From Nitrobacter sp047149785 (GTDB lineage: Bacteria; Pseudomonadota; Alphaproteobacteria; Rhizobiales; Xanthobacteraceae): a stretch of DNA of 64,000 nucleotides. The notes below the pieces were generated by a model. The model did no database searches, was not told the DNA's origin, and saw only the letters and a program-made list of their open reading frames with translations. Shown here in pieces: positions 25,292 through 35,315 of this stretch. Within the stretch, counting starts at the first letter, position 1. Every line of letters begins with the position of its first letter. Position numbers and translations under genes: made by a program. The DNA lies in contig NZ_BAAGBE010000001.1 in NCBI RefSeq assembly GCF_047149785.1, positions 682,001 to 746,000 of the forward strand, written 5' to 3'.

Positions 25292-26503
25292 ATGACGGTA
25301 ACAAGGGAAGGCAGTGCCGGCGACAAGTCTGGTGTCTCGACGCATGACATCGGCGAAAAATCTCACGCGCGTCCGGTGCACATGAAGCGCTGGTTCATTA
25401 TCGTCGGCTTGCTGCTCGCGCTGCTCGTCGGCGCGCTGGTCGGGTTCAACACCTTCCGTGCGCACAAGATCAAGGAGTTCTTTGCCAACAACAAGCCGCC
25501 ACCGGTGACGATCAGCGCGGTCGAGGCGAAGTCCGAAGTTCTGCCGAACCTGCAGCGGGCGGTCGGCAGTCTGGCCGCGGTGCATCAGGTCAACGTCACG
25601 TCCGACGTCAACGGCCGCATCACCGACATCCTGTTCACAGCGGGCAGTCATGTCGTCAAGGGCACGCCGCTGGTGCAACTATTCGACAAGCCGGACCAGG
25701 GCGATCTCGCCAGCTACAAGGCGCAGGCGACCGTCGCGAGACTCGCATTGGACCGGGCGAAGCAACTCGCGGCTCGTCAGGTCGGTCCGCAGGTCACCGT
25801 GGATCAGGCGCAGGCCGCGTTCGACCAGGCCAATGCCGGCATCGCCAAGACCGAGGCGATCATTTCGCAGAAGCTGGTGCGCGCCCCGTTCGACGGCGTG
25901 CTCGGCGTGCGTCAGGTCGAGGTGGGGCAATTCCTCACCGCCGGCACGCAGATCGTGTCGCTGACCGATCTTTCGACGCTGTTCGCCAATTTCACCGTCA
26001 CCGAAAAGGACAGCGGCCGGCTTAAAGTCGGGCAGACGGTGCGGGTGTCGGTCGATGCCTATCCGGGCAAGGAGTTCGACGGCAGGATCACCACGATCGA
26101 GCCGCAGATCGCAACAGACACCCGCAATATCCGCGTGCAGGCGACCATCAACAACCCTGGCGATATCCTCAAACCCGGCATGTTCGCGAACGTGATCGTG
26201 GTGCTGCCGGACAAGCCGGCGGTCGTCACCGTGCCGGAAACCGCGGTCGAGTACACGCTGTATGGCGACTCCGTCTATCTCATCAAGGAGAAGAAGGAGG
26301 AGGACGGCAAGACCAGCCTGACCGCGGAGCGTACCTTCGTGCGCACCGGCGACCGGATCAACGGGCGCGCGGTGATCGAGAAAGGGCTCAAGCCCGGCGA
26401 CAAGGTCGCCGCGGTCGGCCAGCTCAAGCTGCAGTCGGGGGCCGCGGTCGAGATCTCGAAGGATCCGCTGCCGCCGATCCCGGAGAAACCGCCGCTGAAC
26501 TGA
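25292..26503 (+). CDS. RND efflux membrane-fusion (adaptor) protein
   Basis: 403 residues. One N-terminal membrane anchor (WFIIVGLLLALLVGALVGF), then lipoyl half-domains (VNVTSDVNGRITDILFTAG and LVRAPFDGVLGVRQVEVGQF) around a helical hairpin with AFDQANAGIAKTEAII, then beta-barrel and membrane-proximal domains (GMFANVIVVLPDKP). It links the inner-membrane pump to an outer-membrane channel. The start one base after the regulator stop is chosen for coupling; MKRWF at 25382 is an alternative. No outer-membrane channel gene is present here. Confidence 0.9.
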   Translation: MTVTREGSAGDKSGVSTHDIGEKSHARPVHMKRWFIIVGLLLALLVGALVGFNTFRAHKIKEFFANNKPPPVTISAVEAKSEVLPNLQRAVGSLAAVHQVNVTSDVNGRITDILFTAGSHVVKGTPLVQLFDKPDQGDLASYKAQATVARLALDRAKQLAARQVGPQVTVDQAQAAFDQANAGIAKTEAIISQKLVRAPFDGVLGVRQVEVGQFLTAGTQIVSLTDLSTLFANFTVTEKDSGRLKVGQTVRVSVDAYPGKEFDGRITTIEPQIATDTRNIRVQATINNPGDILKPGMFANVIVVLPDKPAVVTVPETAVEYTLYGDSVYLIKEKKEEDGKTSLTAERTFVRTGDRINGRAVIEKGLKPGDKVAAVGQLKLQSGAAVEISKDPLPPIPEKPPLN

Positions 26504-26603
26504 TTCACGAGCCGGGACCGCCAGGGGGCGGCCCGCATCGATCGAACGTCTCGCGGTTACGCTCCGGTCAGCGGAGCGGCCCCGCGTCAACGGAGCGCCT
26601 GCG

Positions 26604-29600
26604 ATGGCATTCACCGATATCTTCATCAAGCGGCCGGTATTGTCGGTCGTCGTCAGCCTCCTGATCCTGCTGATCGGCATGGCGTCGGCCTACAATCTGC
26701 CGATCCGGCAGTATCCGAAACTGTCCAACACCGTGATTACGGTCACCACGGCCTATCCTGGCGCGTCGCCGGAATTGATGCAGGGCTTTATCACGACGCC
26801 GATCGAGCAGGCGGTCGCGTCGGCCGAGGGTGTCGACTACATCACCTCGGCCTCGACCCAGAGCCAGAGCCAGATCAAGGTCTACGTCAAATTGAACTTT
26901 GATCCGAACGCGGCGCTGACCGAGGTGTCGTCGAAGGTCAATTCGGTGAAATACCTGATCCCGAAGGAAGCCAACGACCCGGTGATCCTGAAGTCCACCG
27001 GCGAGACCACGGCGGTGATGTATATCGGTTTCTCCAGCGACGAACTGTCCGGCTCGGCCATCTCCGACTACCTGACGCGCGTGGTGCAGCCGATCCTCTC
27101 GACCGTGGACGGCGTGGCCTCGGCCGACATCCTCGGCGGTCAGACTTTCGCGATGCGCGTCTGGCTCGATCCGGTGAAGATGGCCGGGCGCAATGTGACG
27201 ACCACGGAGGTCGCGGCTGCGATCGCCGCCAACAACTTCCAGGCGGCGGCCGGCCAGACCAAGGGCTATTATACGATCTCCAACGTCTCGACCAATACCG
27301 ACCTAGAGAACGTCGAGCAGTTCAAGCGTATGACGGTGAAAGCCAAGGACGGCGGCTTCGTGCGCATGGAGGACATCGCCCAAGTTCAGCTTACCGCGCA
27401 GAGCACCGATGCCAGCGTCGCCTTCAGCGGGCAGCGCGCGATCTTCATCGGCGTGCAGGCGACCCCGCAGGGCAACCCGCTGACTATCGTCAAGGGCGTA
27501 CGGGCGCTGTTCCCCGACATCGAGCGGAATCTTCCGCCGTCGATGAAGATGAAGGTGGCTTACGACTCGACCAAGTTCATCACATCCTCGATCCATGAGG
27601 TGGAGAAGACCCTGATCGAAGCGGTCGCTATCGTCATCGTGGTGATCTTCCTGTTCCTCGCCTCGCTACGCTCGGTCATCATTCCGGTGGTGACGATCCC
27701 GCTGTCGCTGATCGGCGTCTGCGCGCTGATGATGGCGGCCGGGTTCAGCATTAATCTGCTGACGCTGTTGGCGATGGTGCTGGCCATCGGCCTCGTCGTC
27801 GATGACGCTATCGTGGTGGTGGAAAACATCCACCGCCATCTCGAGGAAGGCAAGACGCCGGTTCAGGCGTCCTTGCAGGGCGCGCGCGAAATCGTCGGCC
27901 CGGTCATTTCGATGACGATCACTCTCGCCGCGGTCTATGCGCCGATCGGCTTCCTCGGCGGCCTCACCGGCGCGTTGTTTCGCGAATTCGCCTTCACGCT
28001 GGCGGGGGCGGTCATCGTCTCCGGCGTGATCGCGTTGACCTTGTCGCCGATGATGTGTTCGATGCTGCTCAAGCACGGCGGGCAGGGCTGGTTCGTCACC
28101 AAGGTCGACAAAATCTTTACCTCCGTCACGCACTGGTACGGCCGCAGACTGGACCGCTCGCTCAATTACAGGCCGATAACGGCGCTGTTCGCCGTGACGA
28201 TCCTCGGGCTCGTCGGCTTCCTTTACATGCACACGTCAAAGGAGCTGGCGCCGGAGGAGGATCAGGGCATCGTGTTCGCGGTCATCAAGGGGCCGAAATA
28301 CGCCAACATCGACTACATGGATTTTTACGGCGATAAGCTCGACAAGGCGTTTGCGAGCTTTCCCGAGACCGACCTGCGCTTCATGATCAATGGCATCAAC
28401 GGCATCAACAACGGCATCGCCGGCATGTTGCTGAAGCCCTGGGACGAGCGCAAGCGAACCGCGATGGATCTCAAGCCGCTGGTGCAGGCCAAGATCAGCA
28501 AGGTCGAGGGCGTGAGCGCCTTCGCCTTCAACCGTCCGCCGCTGCCGGGCGGTCCGGGCGGTCTGCCCGTGCAGATGGTGCTCTACACCACGGCGGGCTT
28601 CCAGGCCGTCTATGAGGAGATGAACAAGCTGAAGGACGCGGCGCGCAAGAGCGGCCTGTTCATCGTCACCGACAGCGATCTTGATTTCAACCAGCCGGTG
28701 GTGCGCGTCGCCATCGACCGGACCAAGGCGAACGACCTCGGCGTCACCATGCAGCAGATCGGCGCGACGCTGGCGACGCTGCTCGGCGGCAACTATGTGA
28801 ACCGCTTCAACCTCCAGGGGCGCTCCTATCAGGTGATCCCACAGGTACCGCGCGGCCTGCGCCTGTCGCCGGAATCGCTCGACGGCTATTATGTGCCGAG
28901 CAATACCGGCCAGCAGATTCCGCTGTCCACGCTGGTGACGATCAAGACCGATTCCGATCCCAACGCGCTGACGCACTACAACCAGCTTAACGCGGCGACC
29001 TTCCAGGCCGTGCCGATGCCGGGCGTGACCGTGGGCCAGGCGGTGGATTTTCTCGAGCAACAGGCGAAAAATCTGCCGAAGGGCTTCAGCCACGATTATC
29101 TCGCCGACGCACGACAATACGTAACGGAAGGCAATCAGCTCGCGATCGCCTTCGGTTTCGCGCTCATTATTATCTTCCTGGTGCTGGCGGCGCAGTTCGA
29201 AAGCCTGCGCGATCCGCTCGTCATCATGATCAGCGTGCCGATGGCGATCTCGGGCGCGCTGATCCCGTTGTTCTTCGGGGTTGCGACTATCAACATCTAT
29301 ACCCAGGTAGGCTTGCTGACGCTGATCGGCCTCATCAGCAAGCATGGTATCCTGATGGTCGAATTCGCCAACGAGCTGCAGCTTAACGAACACCTCGACA
29401 AACGCTCGGCGATCGAGATGGCGGCGCGGGTCAGGCTGCGCCCGATCCTGATGACGACCGCAGCGATGGTCACCGGCCTGCTGCCGCTGCTGACGGCATC
29501 CGGCGCGGGAGCGGCGAGCCGGTTCTCGATCGGTCTTGTCGTCGTGTCGGGCATGATGATTGGAACGATGTTCACGTTGTTCGTGCTTCCGGCAGTCTAC

Positions 29601-29699
29601 GTGGCGATCGCAACTGATCATCTTGCGGGCGCCGGGTCGGAACGCAACAAGCAGATTGCCGATTTTGACACGGAGTCGAAGGCGCTGCGGCCGACATAA
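26604..29699 (+). CDS. RND multidrug efflux pump (AcrB/MdtBC type)
   Basis: 1031 residues, standard HAE-1 RND length, with twelve membrane segments and two large periplasmic loops. Marks: N-terminal FIKRPVLSVVVSLLILLIG, YPGASPELMQGFITTPIEQA, the proton-relay Asp pair in GLVVDDAIVVVENIHRHLE, and GLISKHGILMVEFANE in the second half. It exports hydrophobic compounds using the proton gradient. It follows the adaptor after 100 bases and belongs to the TetR-adaptor-pump operon. Substrate cannot be deduced. Confidence 0.93.
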   Translation: MAFTDIFIKRPVLSVVVSLLILLIGMASAYNLPIRQYPKLSNTVITVTTAYPGASPELMQGFITTPIEQAVASAEGVDYITSASTQSQSQIKVYVKLNFDPNAALTEVSSKVNSVKYLIPKEANDPVILKSTGETTAVMYIGFSSDELSGSAISDYLTRVVQPILSTVDGVASADILGGQTFAMRVWLDPVKMAGRNVTTTEVAAAIAANNFQAAAGQTKGYYTISNVSTNTDLENVEQFKRMTVKAKDGGFVRMEDIAQVQLTAQSTDASVAFSGQRAIFIGVQATPQGNPLTIVKGVRALFPDIERNLPPSMKMKVAYDSTKFITSSIHEVEKTLIEAVAIVIVVIFLFLASLRSVIIPVVTIPLSLIGVCALMMAAGFSINLLTLLAMVLAIGLVVDDAIVVVENIHRHLEEGKTPVQASLQGAREIVGPVISMTITLAAVYAPIGFLGGLTGALFREFAFTLAGAVIVSGVIALTLSPMMCSMLLKHGGQGWFVTKVDKIFTSVTHWYGRRLDRSLNYRPITALFAVTILGLVGFLYMHTSKELAPEEDQGIVFAVIKGPKYANIDYMDFYGDKLDKAFASFPETDLRFMINGINGINNGIAGMLLKPWDERKRTAMDLKPLVQAKISKVEGVSAFAFNRPPLPGGPGGLPVQMVLYTTAGFQAVYEEMNKLKDAARKSGLFIVTDSDLDFNQPVVRVAIDRTKANDLGVTMQQIGATLATLLGGNYVNRFNLQGRSYQVIPQVPRGLRLSPESLDGYYVPSNTGQQIPLSTLVTIKTDSDPNALTHYNQLNAATFQAVPMPGVTVGQAVDFLEQQAKNLPKGFSHDYLADARQYVTEGNQLAIAFGFALIIIFLVLAAQFESLRDPLVIMISVPMAISGALIPLFFGVATINIYTQVGLLTLIGLISKHGILMVEFANELQLNEHLDKRSAIEMAARVRLRPILMTTAAMVTGLLPLLTASGAGAASRFSIGLVVVSGMMIGTMFTLFVLPAVYVAIATDHLAGAGSERNKQIADFDTESKALRPT

Positions 29700-29877
29700 T
29701 CCGTGCGGAGGCGTTGAGCGACGGAGGTCGAGCCTGCGTCGCGGTGCCGCATCGGGATGGTTCGGCGCTCCGGTCGATCATCGCCGGCGCTGACCGGGTT
29801 TGCGCTGTCTCACCGCGATACTTAGATTGGAGTAGGCGCGTTCGGCGCGGCCGTACGAATTTGGTTCGGAGGACCGA

Positions 29878-31131
29878 GTGGCGCGGGTCAGATCCGATGT
29901 TCTGGTCCTGGGTGCGGGAATTGTCGGCGTTTCCGCCGCCTTGCATCTGCAGAAGCGAGGCCGGGATGTCATCCTCGTCGACAGGCACGAGGGAGCGGGC
30001 GAGGAGACGAGTTACGGAAATGCCGGCCTGATCGAATGCGCGTCGGTTTTTCCTTACGTGTTTCCCTACGATCTGCGCCAGATTCTGCGCTATGCGCTGA
30101 ACCGGTCCGCGGAAGCGCATTATCGTTTCCGGGATCTGCCGGCATTTCTGCCGTGGCTGGTCCGGTATGCGCTGGCATCCTCACCGGAGCGCGCGTTCCA
30201 AAGCGCGATGGCCGCCTTGCCGCTGATCAGCCGCAGCCTCGTCGAGCATGAAGCGCTGATCGCAGAGGCCGGCGTGCCGCAGCTTCTGCGACGGACGGGT
30301 TGGATCAAGCTGTTCCGGTCGAATGCGACGCTCGCCAAGGGCATCGCCGACCTCGAACGCACCCGCCGGTACGGGGTCGAGGCGGATGTTCTCGACGGCG
30401 AAGCGATAGCCGCGCGCGAGCCCCATCTCTCGGGAGCGTTCGCGGGCGCCATTCACTGGCCTGCGCCGGGCTTCATCCCGGATCCGGGAGCGCTGGTGAA
30501 GGCCTATGCCGCGCTGTTCGTACGCCGCGGCGGCCGTTTCATCGCGGCCGACGCGCGGACCCTGACGCAGAGCGATGGCGGATGGCGCGTCGACGGTCCC
30601 AACGGCGCGCTGACCGGGCGCGAAGCCGTGATCGCCCTGGGGCCGTGGTCGGACGACATATTCCGCCGGTTCGGTTACGACATGCCGCTCGGCATCAAGC
30701 GCGGCTATCACCTGCATCTCGCGCCGCGCGGCAATGCGGTGCTCAATCATCCGGTTCTCGATTCGGATCGCGGCTATCTGTTGGCGCCGATGAATCGCGG
30801 CATTCGCCTGACAACCGGTGCGGAGTTCGCTCGCCGCGATGCGCCGCCGTCACCGGTGCAGATCGAACGAACGCTTCCGGTCGCGCGCGAGCTGTTTCCG
30901 CTGAACGGGGCGGTCGATACGGCGCCGTGGATGGGAAGGCGTCCGTGCATGCCGGATATGCTGCCGGTGATCGGAAAGGCGGTCCGTCATGCCGGGTTGT
31001 GGTTCGACTTCGGACACCAGCATCATGGCCTGACGCTGGGGCCGGTGACAGGCCGGCTGCTGGCCGAAATGATGACGGGCGAGGAACCGCTGGCCGATCC
31101 GGGACCGTTCTCCGCGGAGCGCTTCGGCTGA
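29878..31131 (+). CDS. FAD-dependent oxidoreductase (DadA/D-amino-acid dehydrogenase-like)
   Basis: 417 residues, GTG start. N-terminal FAD motif VLVLGAGIVGVSAALHLQKRG, then the DadA-like TSYGNAGLIECASVFPY. C-terminal FAD region WMGRRPCMPDMLPVIGKA and HQHHGLTLGPVTGRLLAEM. Enzymes of this group oxidise D-amino acids or N-methyl amino acids to keto acids, passing electrons to the membrane quinone pool. Ribosome site gttcggaggaccga. Substrate uncertain. Confidence 0.82.
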   Translation: MARVRSDVLVLGAGIVGVSAALHLQKRGRDVILVDRHEGAGEETSYGNAGLIECASVFPYVFPYDLRQILRYALNRSAEAHYRFRDLPAFLPWLVRYALASSPERAFQSAMAALPLISRSLVEHEALIAEAGVPQLLRRTGWIKLFRSNATLAKGIADLERTRRYGVEADVLDGEAIAAREPHLSGAFAGAIHWPAPGFIPDPGALVKAYAALFVRRGGRFIAADARTLTQSDGGWRVDGPNGALTGREAVIALGPWSDDIFRRFGYDMPLGIKRGYHLHLAPRGNAVLNHPVLDSDRGYLLAPMNRGIRLTTGAEFARRDAPPSPVQIERTLPVARELFPLNGAVDTAPWMGRRPCMPDMLPVIGKAVRHAGLWFDFGHQHHGLTLGPVTGRLLAEMMTGEEPLADPGPFSAERFG

Positions 31132-31215
31132 AGGGTGTTCGCGGCTCGCCTGGCGTCTTGCGCCATGGGCGTTCCCGCGGCGATACTGTTGTCGGGGCCG
31201 ATTCAGGAGCGCGCC

Positions 31216-31464
31216 ATGAAAGTGAATATCGAGATCGATTGCACGCCGATCGAGGCCCGCGAGTTCATGGGTCTTCCGGACGTGCAGCCCATGCAGACCG
31301 CAATGATGGAGAAACTCCAGCAGAAAATGGCGGAGAACATCGAGAAGTTCTCGCCGGAAGCGATTTTGCAGAACTGGTTCGATCCGAAAATGGCCGAACG
31401 GTTTCAGGACATGTTTGTCAATATGTCGGGTCTTGGAGCCGGAGGGACAAAAGGCAAGAAGTAG
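31216..31464 (+). CDS. Small DUF6489-like protein
   Basis: 82 residues: MKVNIEIDCTPIEAREFMGL, then PDVQPMQTAMMEKLQQKM and an amphipathic helical rest (FSPEAILQNWFDPKMAERF). The 'MKV.I..D.TP.EAR.F.GLPDV' start matches what I recall of DUF6489, a family linked to polyhydroxyalkanoate or phasin-like small proteins but without firm function. The ATG follows gagcgcgcc; earlier in-frame ATGs are not supported. Confidence 0.7.
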   Translation: MKVNIEIDCTPIEAREFMGLPDVQPMQTAMMEKLQQKMAENIEKFSPEAILQNWFDPKMAERFQDMFVNMSGLGAGGTKGKK

Positions 31465-31589
31465 AGGCGTCCGGCGACCAAGGCCGCGTATCCCGCGAGC
31501 GCGGGCGTCGTCCGCCCGGAGCTTCGCGTTGTTGCCTGATGTCGTCGACCGACCTCATTATATCGACGTCGGACTGAGAAGGACCTTTC

Positions 31590-32672
31590 GTGTCGCCCGA
31601 TTCCCACGTTGCCGTTTACGCCGGCTTTCTGATCGGCCTCGCTTTCGGCGTAGTCGGCCTGCTCAGCGGTTTCTGCCTGATGAGCAGCTTGCGCGGGTAT
31701 TGGGGTCAGGGCGACGGGCGATTGGTCCGGACCTATGCGCTGGCGGTCGGCGTTGCGGTCGCCGCCTCGCAATTACTTGCCGGCGAGGGGTTCGTCGATC
31801 TTGCGAAATCGATTTATCTCCAGCCCTCATTCTCGGCGCCATTGATGTTGTGCGGCGGCGTGATTTTCGGTTACGGCATGGTGCTCTCAAACGGGTGCGG
31901 ATCGCGTGCGCTGATTCTGCTGGGGCGCGGCAATCTTCGCTCGCTGGTGGTCGTGATCGTTCTCGGCATCGCGGCGCAGATGACCTTGAAGGGCCTGATC
32001 GCGCCGGCGCGCATCGCCGTGCTGCAAGCCAGCCGGTCATCCCCGAATCTCATCTCGCTGCCGGCGCTGGCGGGAACGCTTGGTCTTGGAGAGATCTTCG
32101 CGCGCGCGCTGGCGGCGACGGTCGTCAGCGGCGCGTTGGTCGTTTTCGCGTTTTCACATGCAGCATTTCGGCGCTCCGGGGGGCAGATCGCGGCCGGCTT
32201 CATTGTCGGTCTGCTCGTTGCCGCAGGATGGTATGCGACCGGCTATCTCGGCGCCGACGATTTCAATCCGGTGCCGGTCACCTCGATCACGTTCGTCGCG
32301 CCCGTCGCCGATACGGTGCAATACGTGATGCTGTCGACCGGGCTGACGATGAATTTCGGCGTCGCGCTGGTGCCGGGCGTCGTGCTCGGAAGTCTCGTCA
32401 CCGCGCTGGTGACGCGCCGTTTCCATCTTGAGACCTACAACTCGCCGCGTCACATGCTGCGTTCGGTCGTCGGCGCGGCGTTCATGGGTTCAGGCGGGGC
32501 GATGGCCTATGGATGTTCGGTCGGGCAGGGCCTGACCGGCGTTTCGACGCTGGCGCTGGCCTCTTTTGTTGCGATCACCGGAATCATCGCAGGCGCCGCG
32601 ATCGGTTTGCGCGGACCGCTCCGCGTCGATGGGCCCGCGCCTTCGCGGGATTCGGCTTCGCCGGTGCGCTAA
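31590..32672 (+). CDS. YeeE/YedE-family membrane transporter
   Basis: 360 residues, GTG start behind gagaagga. About ten membrane segments in two repeats. Conserved Cys positions of the sulfur-transport (DUF395, TsuA-like) family are present: LSGFCLMSS, SNGCGSRALILLGRGN and AYGCSVGQGLTG. Family members import thiosulfate or other reduced sulfur species. Its 3' end overlaps the stop of the convergent hydrolase-OsmC gene by 4 bases. No TusA- or SirA-like partner is adjacent. Confidence 0.85.
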   Translation: MSPDSHVAVYAGFLIGLAFGVVGLLSGFCLMSSLRGYWGQGDGRLVRTYALAVGVAVAASQLLAGEGFVDLAKSIYLQPSFSAPLMLCGGVIFGYGMVLSNGCGSRALILLGRGNLRSLVVVIVLGIAAQMTLKGLIAPARIAVLQASRSSPNLISLPALAGTLGLGEIFARALAATVVSGALVVFAFSHAAFRRSGGQIAAGFIVGLLVAAGWYATGYLGADDFNPVPVTSITFVAPVADTVQYVMLSTGLTMNFGVALVPGVVLGSLVTALVTRRFHLETYNSPRHMLRSVVGAAFMGSGGAMAYGCSVGQGLTGVSTLALASFVAITGIIAGAAIGLRGPLRVDGPAPSRDSASPVR

Positions 32673-33898
32673 AACTCTTCCGTTTCCGACGCGCGCGTCA
32701 CGATGCGAACTTCGGATGTCAGCGTCCGGTGAACCGGACACTTGTCTGCGATCTCCATCAGCTTCTGGCGCTGCTCCGGATCGAGCGTTCCTTCCATCGC
32801 GATCTCGCGTTCGATCCGGTCGAGCATTCCGGTCTTTGTTTCGCACTCGGCGCAGTCCTCGGCATGAACCTTGCTGTGCCGCAGCGTCACGGCAACGCGA
32901 TCGAGCGGCAGCGCCTTGCGGTCGGCATACAACCGCAGGGTCATCGACGTGCAGGCGCCGAGCGCTGCAAGAAGAAAATCGTAAGGCCCTGGTCCGGTAT
33001 CGTCGCCGCCGACGGTGGCCGGTTCGTCGGCGATCAACCGATGGGGGCCGACGGTCACGGTCTGCTGGAATTTGCCTCGGCGGGTTTCCTGAACGACGAC
33101 GCTGCGCAAGCCAGAGTCCTCCGTGGGGTTGGCCGTCGCCGGTTCGAGGTAACGTTGCGCCCAGGAGGCGATCACATCGGCGACGTAGTCGGTGTCGCGC
33201 TTCTGGCTCAACAGATGATCGGCTCCCGAAAGCGATATGAAGCTCTTCGGATGTTTCGCAGCCGTGAATATGCGGGTGGCGTTGTCGATCCCAACAATGT
33301 CGTCGGTCGGCGAATGCAGGATCAGCAGCGCCTTCCGTAGCGCCGCGACCTGTCCCATCAGGTTGTGTTCGGCGATATCGTCGAGAAATTCCCGCTTGAT
33401 TTGGAATGGGCGGCCGGCGAGGGAGACCTCGACCGCGCCCTGCGCGCGGATGTCCGCGATGCGATCGGCGAACAGGCCGGTGACATGCGCTGGATCGGAC
33501 GGCGCTGCGATCGTCGCCACCGCTTTCGCTTCGGGAATCCGGGCCGCGGCTGCGAGGATGGCCGCGCCGCCGAGGCTGTGGCCGACCAGAATAGCGGGCG
33601 CCTTGCCGGTCCGGCGCAGATGATCGGCCGCCAGAACGATATCCCCGACGTTGGAGGAAAACGTGCTGTCGGCGAATTCGCCTTCGCTGGCGCCGAGGCC
33701 TGTGAAGTCGAATCGCAGGACCGCCAAGCCGCGCGCCGTCAGCCCCGCGGCGATGCGTTTTGCCGCAAGAACGTCCTTGCCGCAGGTGAAACAATGCGCG
33801 AACAGCGCGTAAGCCAGCGGTTCGCTGTCGGGAAGATCCAGCGTGGCCGCAAGTTTGTGGCCGTCCGCCCCGGGAAACTGGAAACGTTCGTTCGGCAC
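32669..33898 (-). CDS. Alpha/beta hydrolase fused to OsmC-family domain
   Basis: 409 residues. The N-terminal alpha/beta hydrolase (about 1-240) has nucleophile motif GHSLGGAAIL and the final His in SGADHLL. The C-terminal OsmC-like domain (about 265-409) has both redox Cys regions, GACTSMTLRL and CPVHRTLTS, for thiol-dependent peroxide reduction. Such fusions are common in Proteobacteria. The start is a GTG at 33898 (VPNERFQFPGADG) behind ggag; the longer ATG frame at 33955 begins inside a repeat and is rejected. Confidence 0.85.
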   Translation of the reverse strand: MPNERFQFPGADGHKLAATLDLPDSEPLAYALFAHCFTCGKDVLAAKRIAAGLTARGLAVLRFDFTGLGASEGEFADSTFSSNVGDIVLAADHLRRTGKAPAILVGHSLGGAAILAAAARIPEAKAVATIAAPSDPAHVTGLFADRIADIRAQGAVEVSLAGRPFQIKREFLDDIAEHNLMGQVAALRKALLILHSPTDDIVGIDNATRIFTAAKHPKSFISLSGADHLLSQKRDTDYVADVIASWAQRYLEPATANPTEDSGLRSVVVQETRRGKFQQTVTVGPHRLIADEPATVGGDDTGPGPYDFLLAALGACTSMTLRLYADRKALPLDRVAVTLRHSKVHAEDCAECETKTGMLDRIEREIAMEGTLDPEQRQKLMEIADKCPVHRTLTSEVRIVTRASETEEF

Positions 33899-33950
33899 GT
33901 CTTGTTTCTCCGGCTCATACGGATTGCGATATGGCGAATCCAGCGCTTGG

Positions 33951-34045
33951 AGCATGATCCCGAAGAGTGGAAACCGGCTTTCCGGACAGGCTCATGCTCA
34001 ATCAAGAGGACAAGGCCAGATTCTATTCCAGCGAAGTTGAATCGG
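33951..34045. repeat. Dispersed intergenic repeat, 'agcatgatcc' type
   Basis: Contains agcatgatcccgaagagtgg, aaccggctttcc and the inverted gctcatgctcaatcaagagg, followed by the tail caaggccagattctattcc. Same family as at 1779, 40398 and 59703. It fills the space between the hydrolase-OsmC gene and the P450 gene. Confidence 0.75.
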
Positions 34046-34048
34046 ACT

Positions 34049-35245
34049 TTAGCCTTTGCCGAGCAGCAGCGGGAGCTGGCGCGGGCCGCGCACGCTGCCC
34101 TCGGACCATTTTATCTCGCTGGTCGGGTCAAGCCGGAAATCCGGAATGCGCTTCAGCCATTCCTCGATAGCAACAAGCATCTCCATGCGTGCGAGGTGGG
34201 CGCCGACGCAGCGGTGGATGCCGACTCCGAAAGCGACGTGGCGGTTTTCCTTGCGGTCGATGATGACCTTGTCGGCGTCGGGGAAGACCGCCGGGTCGCG
34301 GTTGGCGGCCGGGAAGGAGAGCAGCACCGTGTTGCCTGGCTTCATCGGACAGCCGCAGACGGTCGTTTCCTTCATGACCTCGCGTCCCGACGTGGCCGGA
34401 GAAAAGGCGCGCAGAAATTCCTCGATCGCCGTCGGAAGAAGCTCCGGCTCCGCGATGAGACGCGCGCGGTCCGCCGGCGTCTGCGCGAGATGCCAGAGCG
34501 AGGAGCCGATCGCGCTCCATGTGGTATCGAGGCCAGCCACCAGCAGCAATCGCAGCGCCCCCTGCACATGCGTGTCCGTCAGCGGTTGTCCGTCCTCGCC
34601 CCGCGCATTCATCAAGGTCGAGATCAGGTCGTCGGTCGGATGCTTCTTTCGAGATTCGATCTGCTCGGCAAAATAGGCGACCATTTCACGAATCGCCTTC
34701 ATCACCATGTTGTCGTCGTGAACCCCGAGTTCAAGCATCTCGTGAACCCACCTGATGAAGAGGTCACCGTCCTTTTCCGGGACGCCGAGCATGTGGGTAA
34801 TCGCACGGATCGGAATACGTTTCGTGTAGCGGGCCGCGGCGTCGCAGCTCTTGTCGTTGATAAGGCCGTCGATCAGTTCGTTGCAGATCGCGCGCACTCG
34901 CGGTTCGAGCTTCTTCACCGCGTCGGGCAAAAACGGCGTCAGAAGGATCTGCTTGGCGTGCTTGTGGGCGGGCGGGTCCGATGTAATGGGCGGTGCAGGC
35001 GGCGGCGGCTCCGGGCGGACGTTGCGAACCACCACACGGCGCGACGAGAAATGCTCGGTGTCGTAGGAGATTTCCTTCACCGCCTCATAGGTCGTCGGCA
35101 GGTAGACGCCGAGAAAGCGGTTGGTGTGAGCGACGGGGTGTTCCGCGCGCAGTTCGTCCCAGATGACGTATGGATTTTCCGTCCAGCGCGGATCGGTATG
35201 GTCAAAATCGTTAACCCAGTCGGTGACAGGGGCAGGGCTGGACAT
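34049..35245 (-). CDS. Cytochrome P450
   Basis: 398 residues, a soluble bacterial class I P450. Heme loop FGVGIHRCVGAHLARME with the ligand C346; I-helix AGLDTT (237-242); ExxR at E276-R279. These enzymes hydroxylate small hydrophobic molecules using O2 and electrons from a ferredoxin. The gene lies 70 bases downstream of a small ferredoxin gene on the same strand. Substrate cannot be given; several P450s of Rhodopseudomonas and Bradyrhizobium with this type of ferredoxin act on aromatic acids or terpenoids. Confidence 0.93.
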   Translation of the reverse strand: MSSPAPVTDWVNDFDHTDPRWTENPYVIWDELRAEHPVAHTNRFLGVYLPTTYEAVKEISYDTEHFSSRRVVVRNVRPEPPPPAPPITSDPPAHKHAKQILLTPFLPDAVKKLEPRVRAICNELIDGLINDKSCDAAARYTKRIPIRAITHMLGVPEKDGDLFIRWVHEMLELGVHDDNMVMKAIREMVAYFAEQIESRKKHPTDDLISTLMNARGEDGQPLTDTHVQGALRLLLVAGLDTTWSAIGSSLWHLAQTPADRARLIAEPELLPTAIEEFLRAFSPATSGREVMKETTVCGCPMKPGNTVLLSFPAANRDPAVFPDADKVIIDRKENRHVAFGVGIHRCVGAHLARMEMLVAIEEWLKRIPDFRLDPTSEIKWSEGSVRGPRQLPLLLGKG

Positions 35246-35315
35246 CGCATTCCTCCGGAAAGTCGCCGCCGTCGGACGCCGTCCCGGCGAGGTCGAAAAG
35301 TGATGAAATTCAATT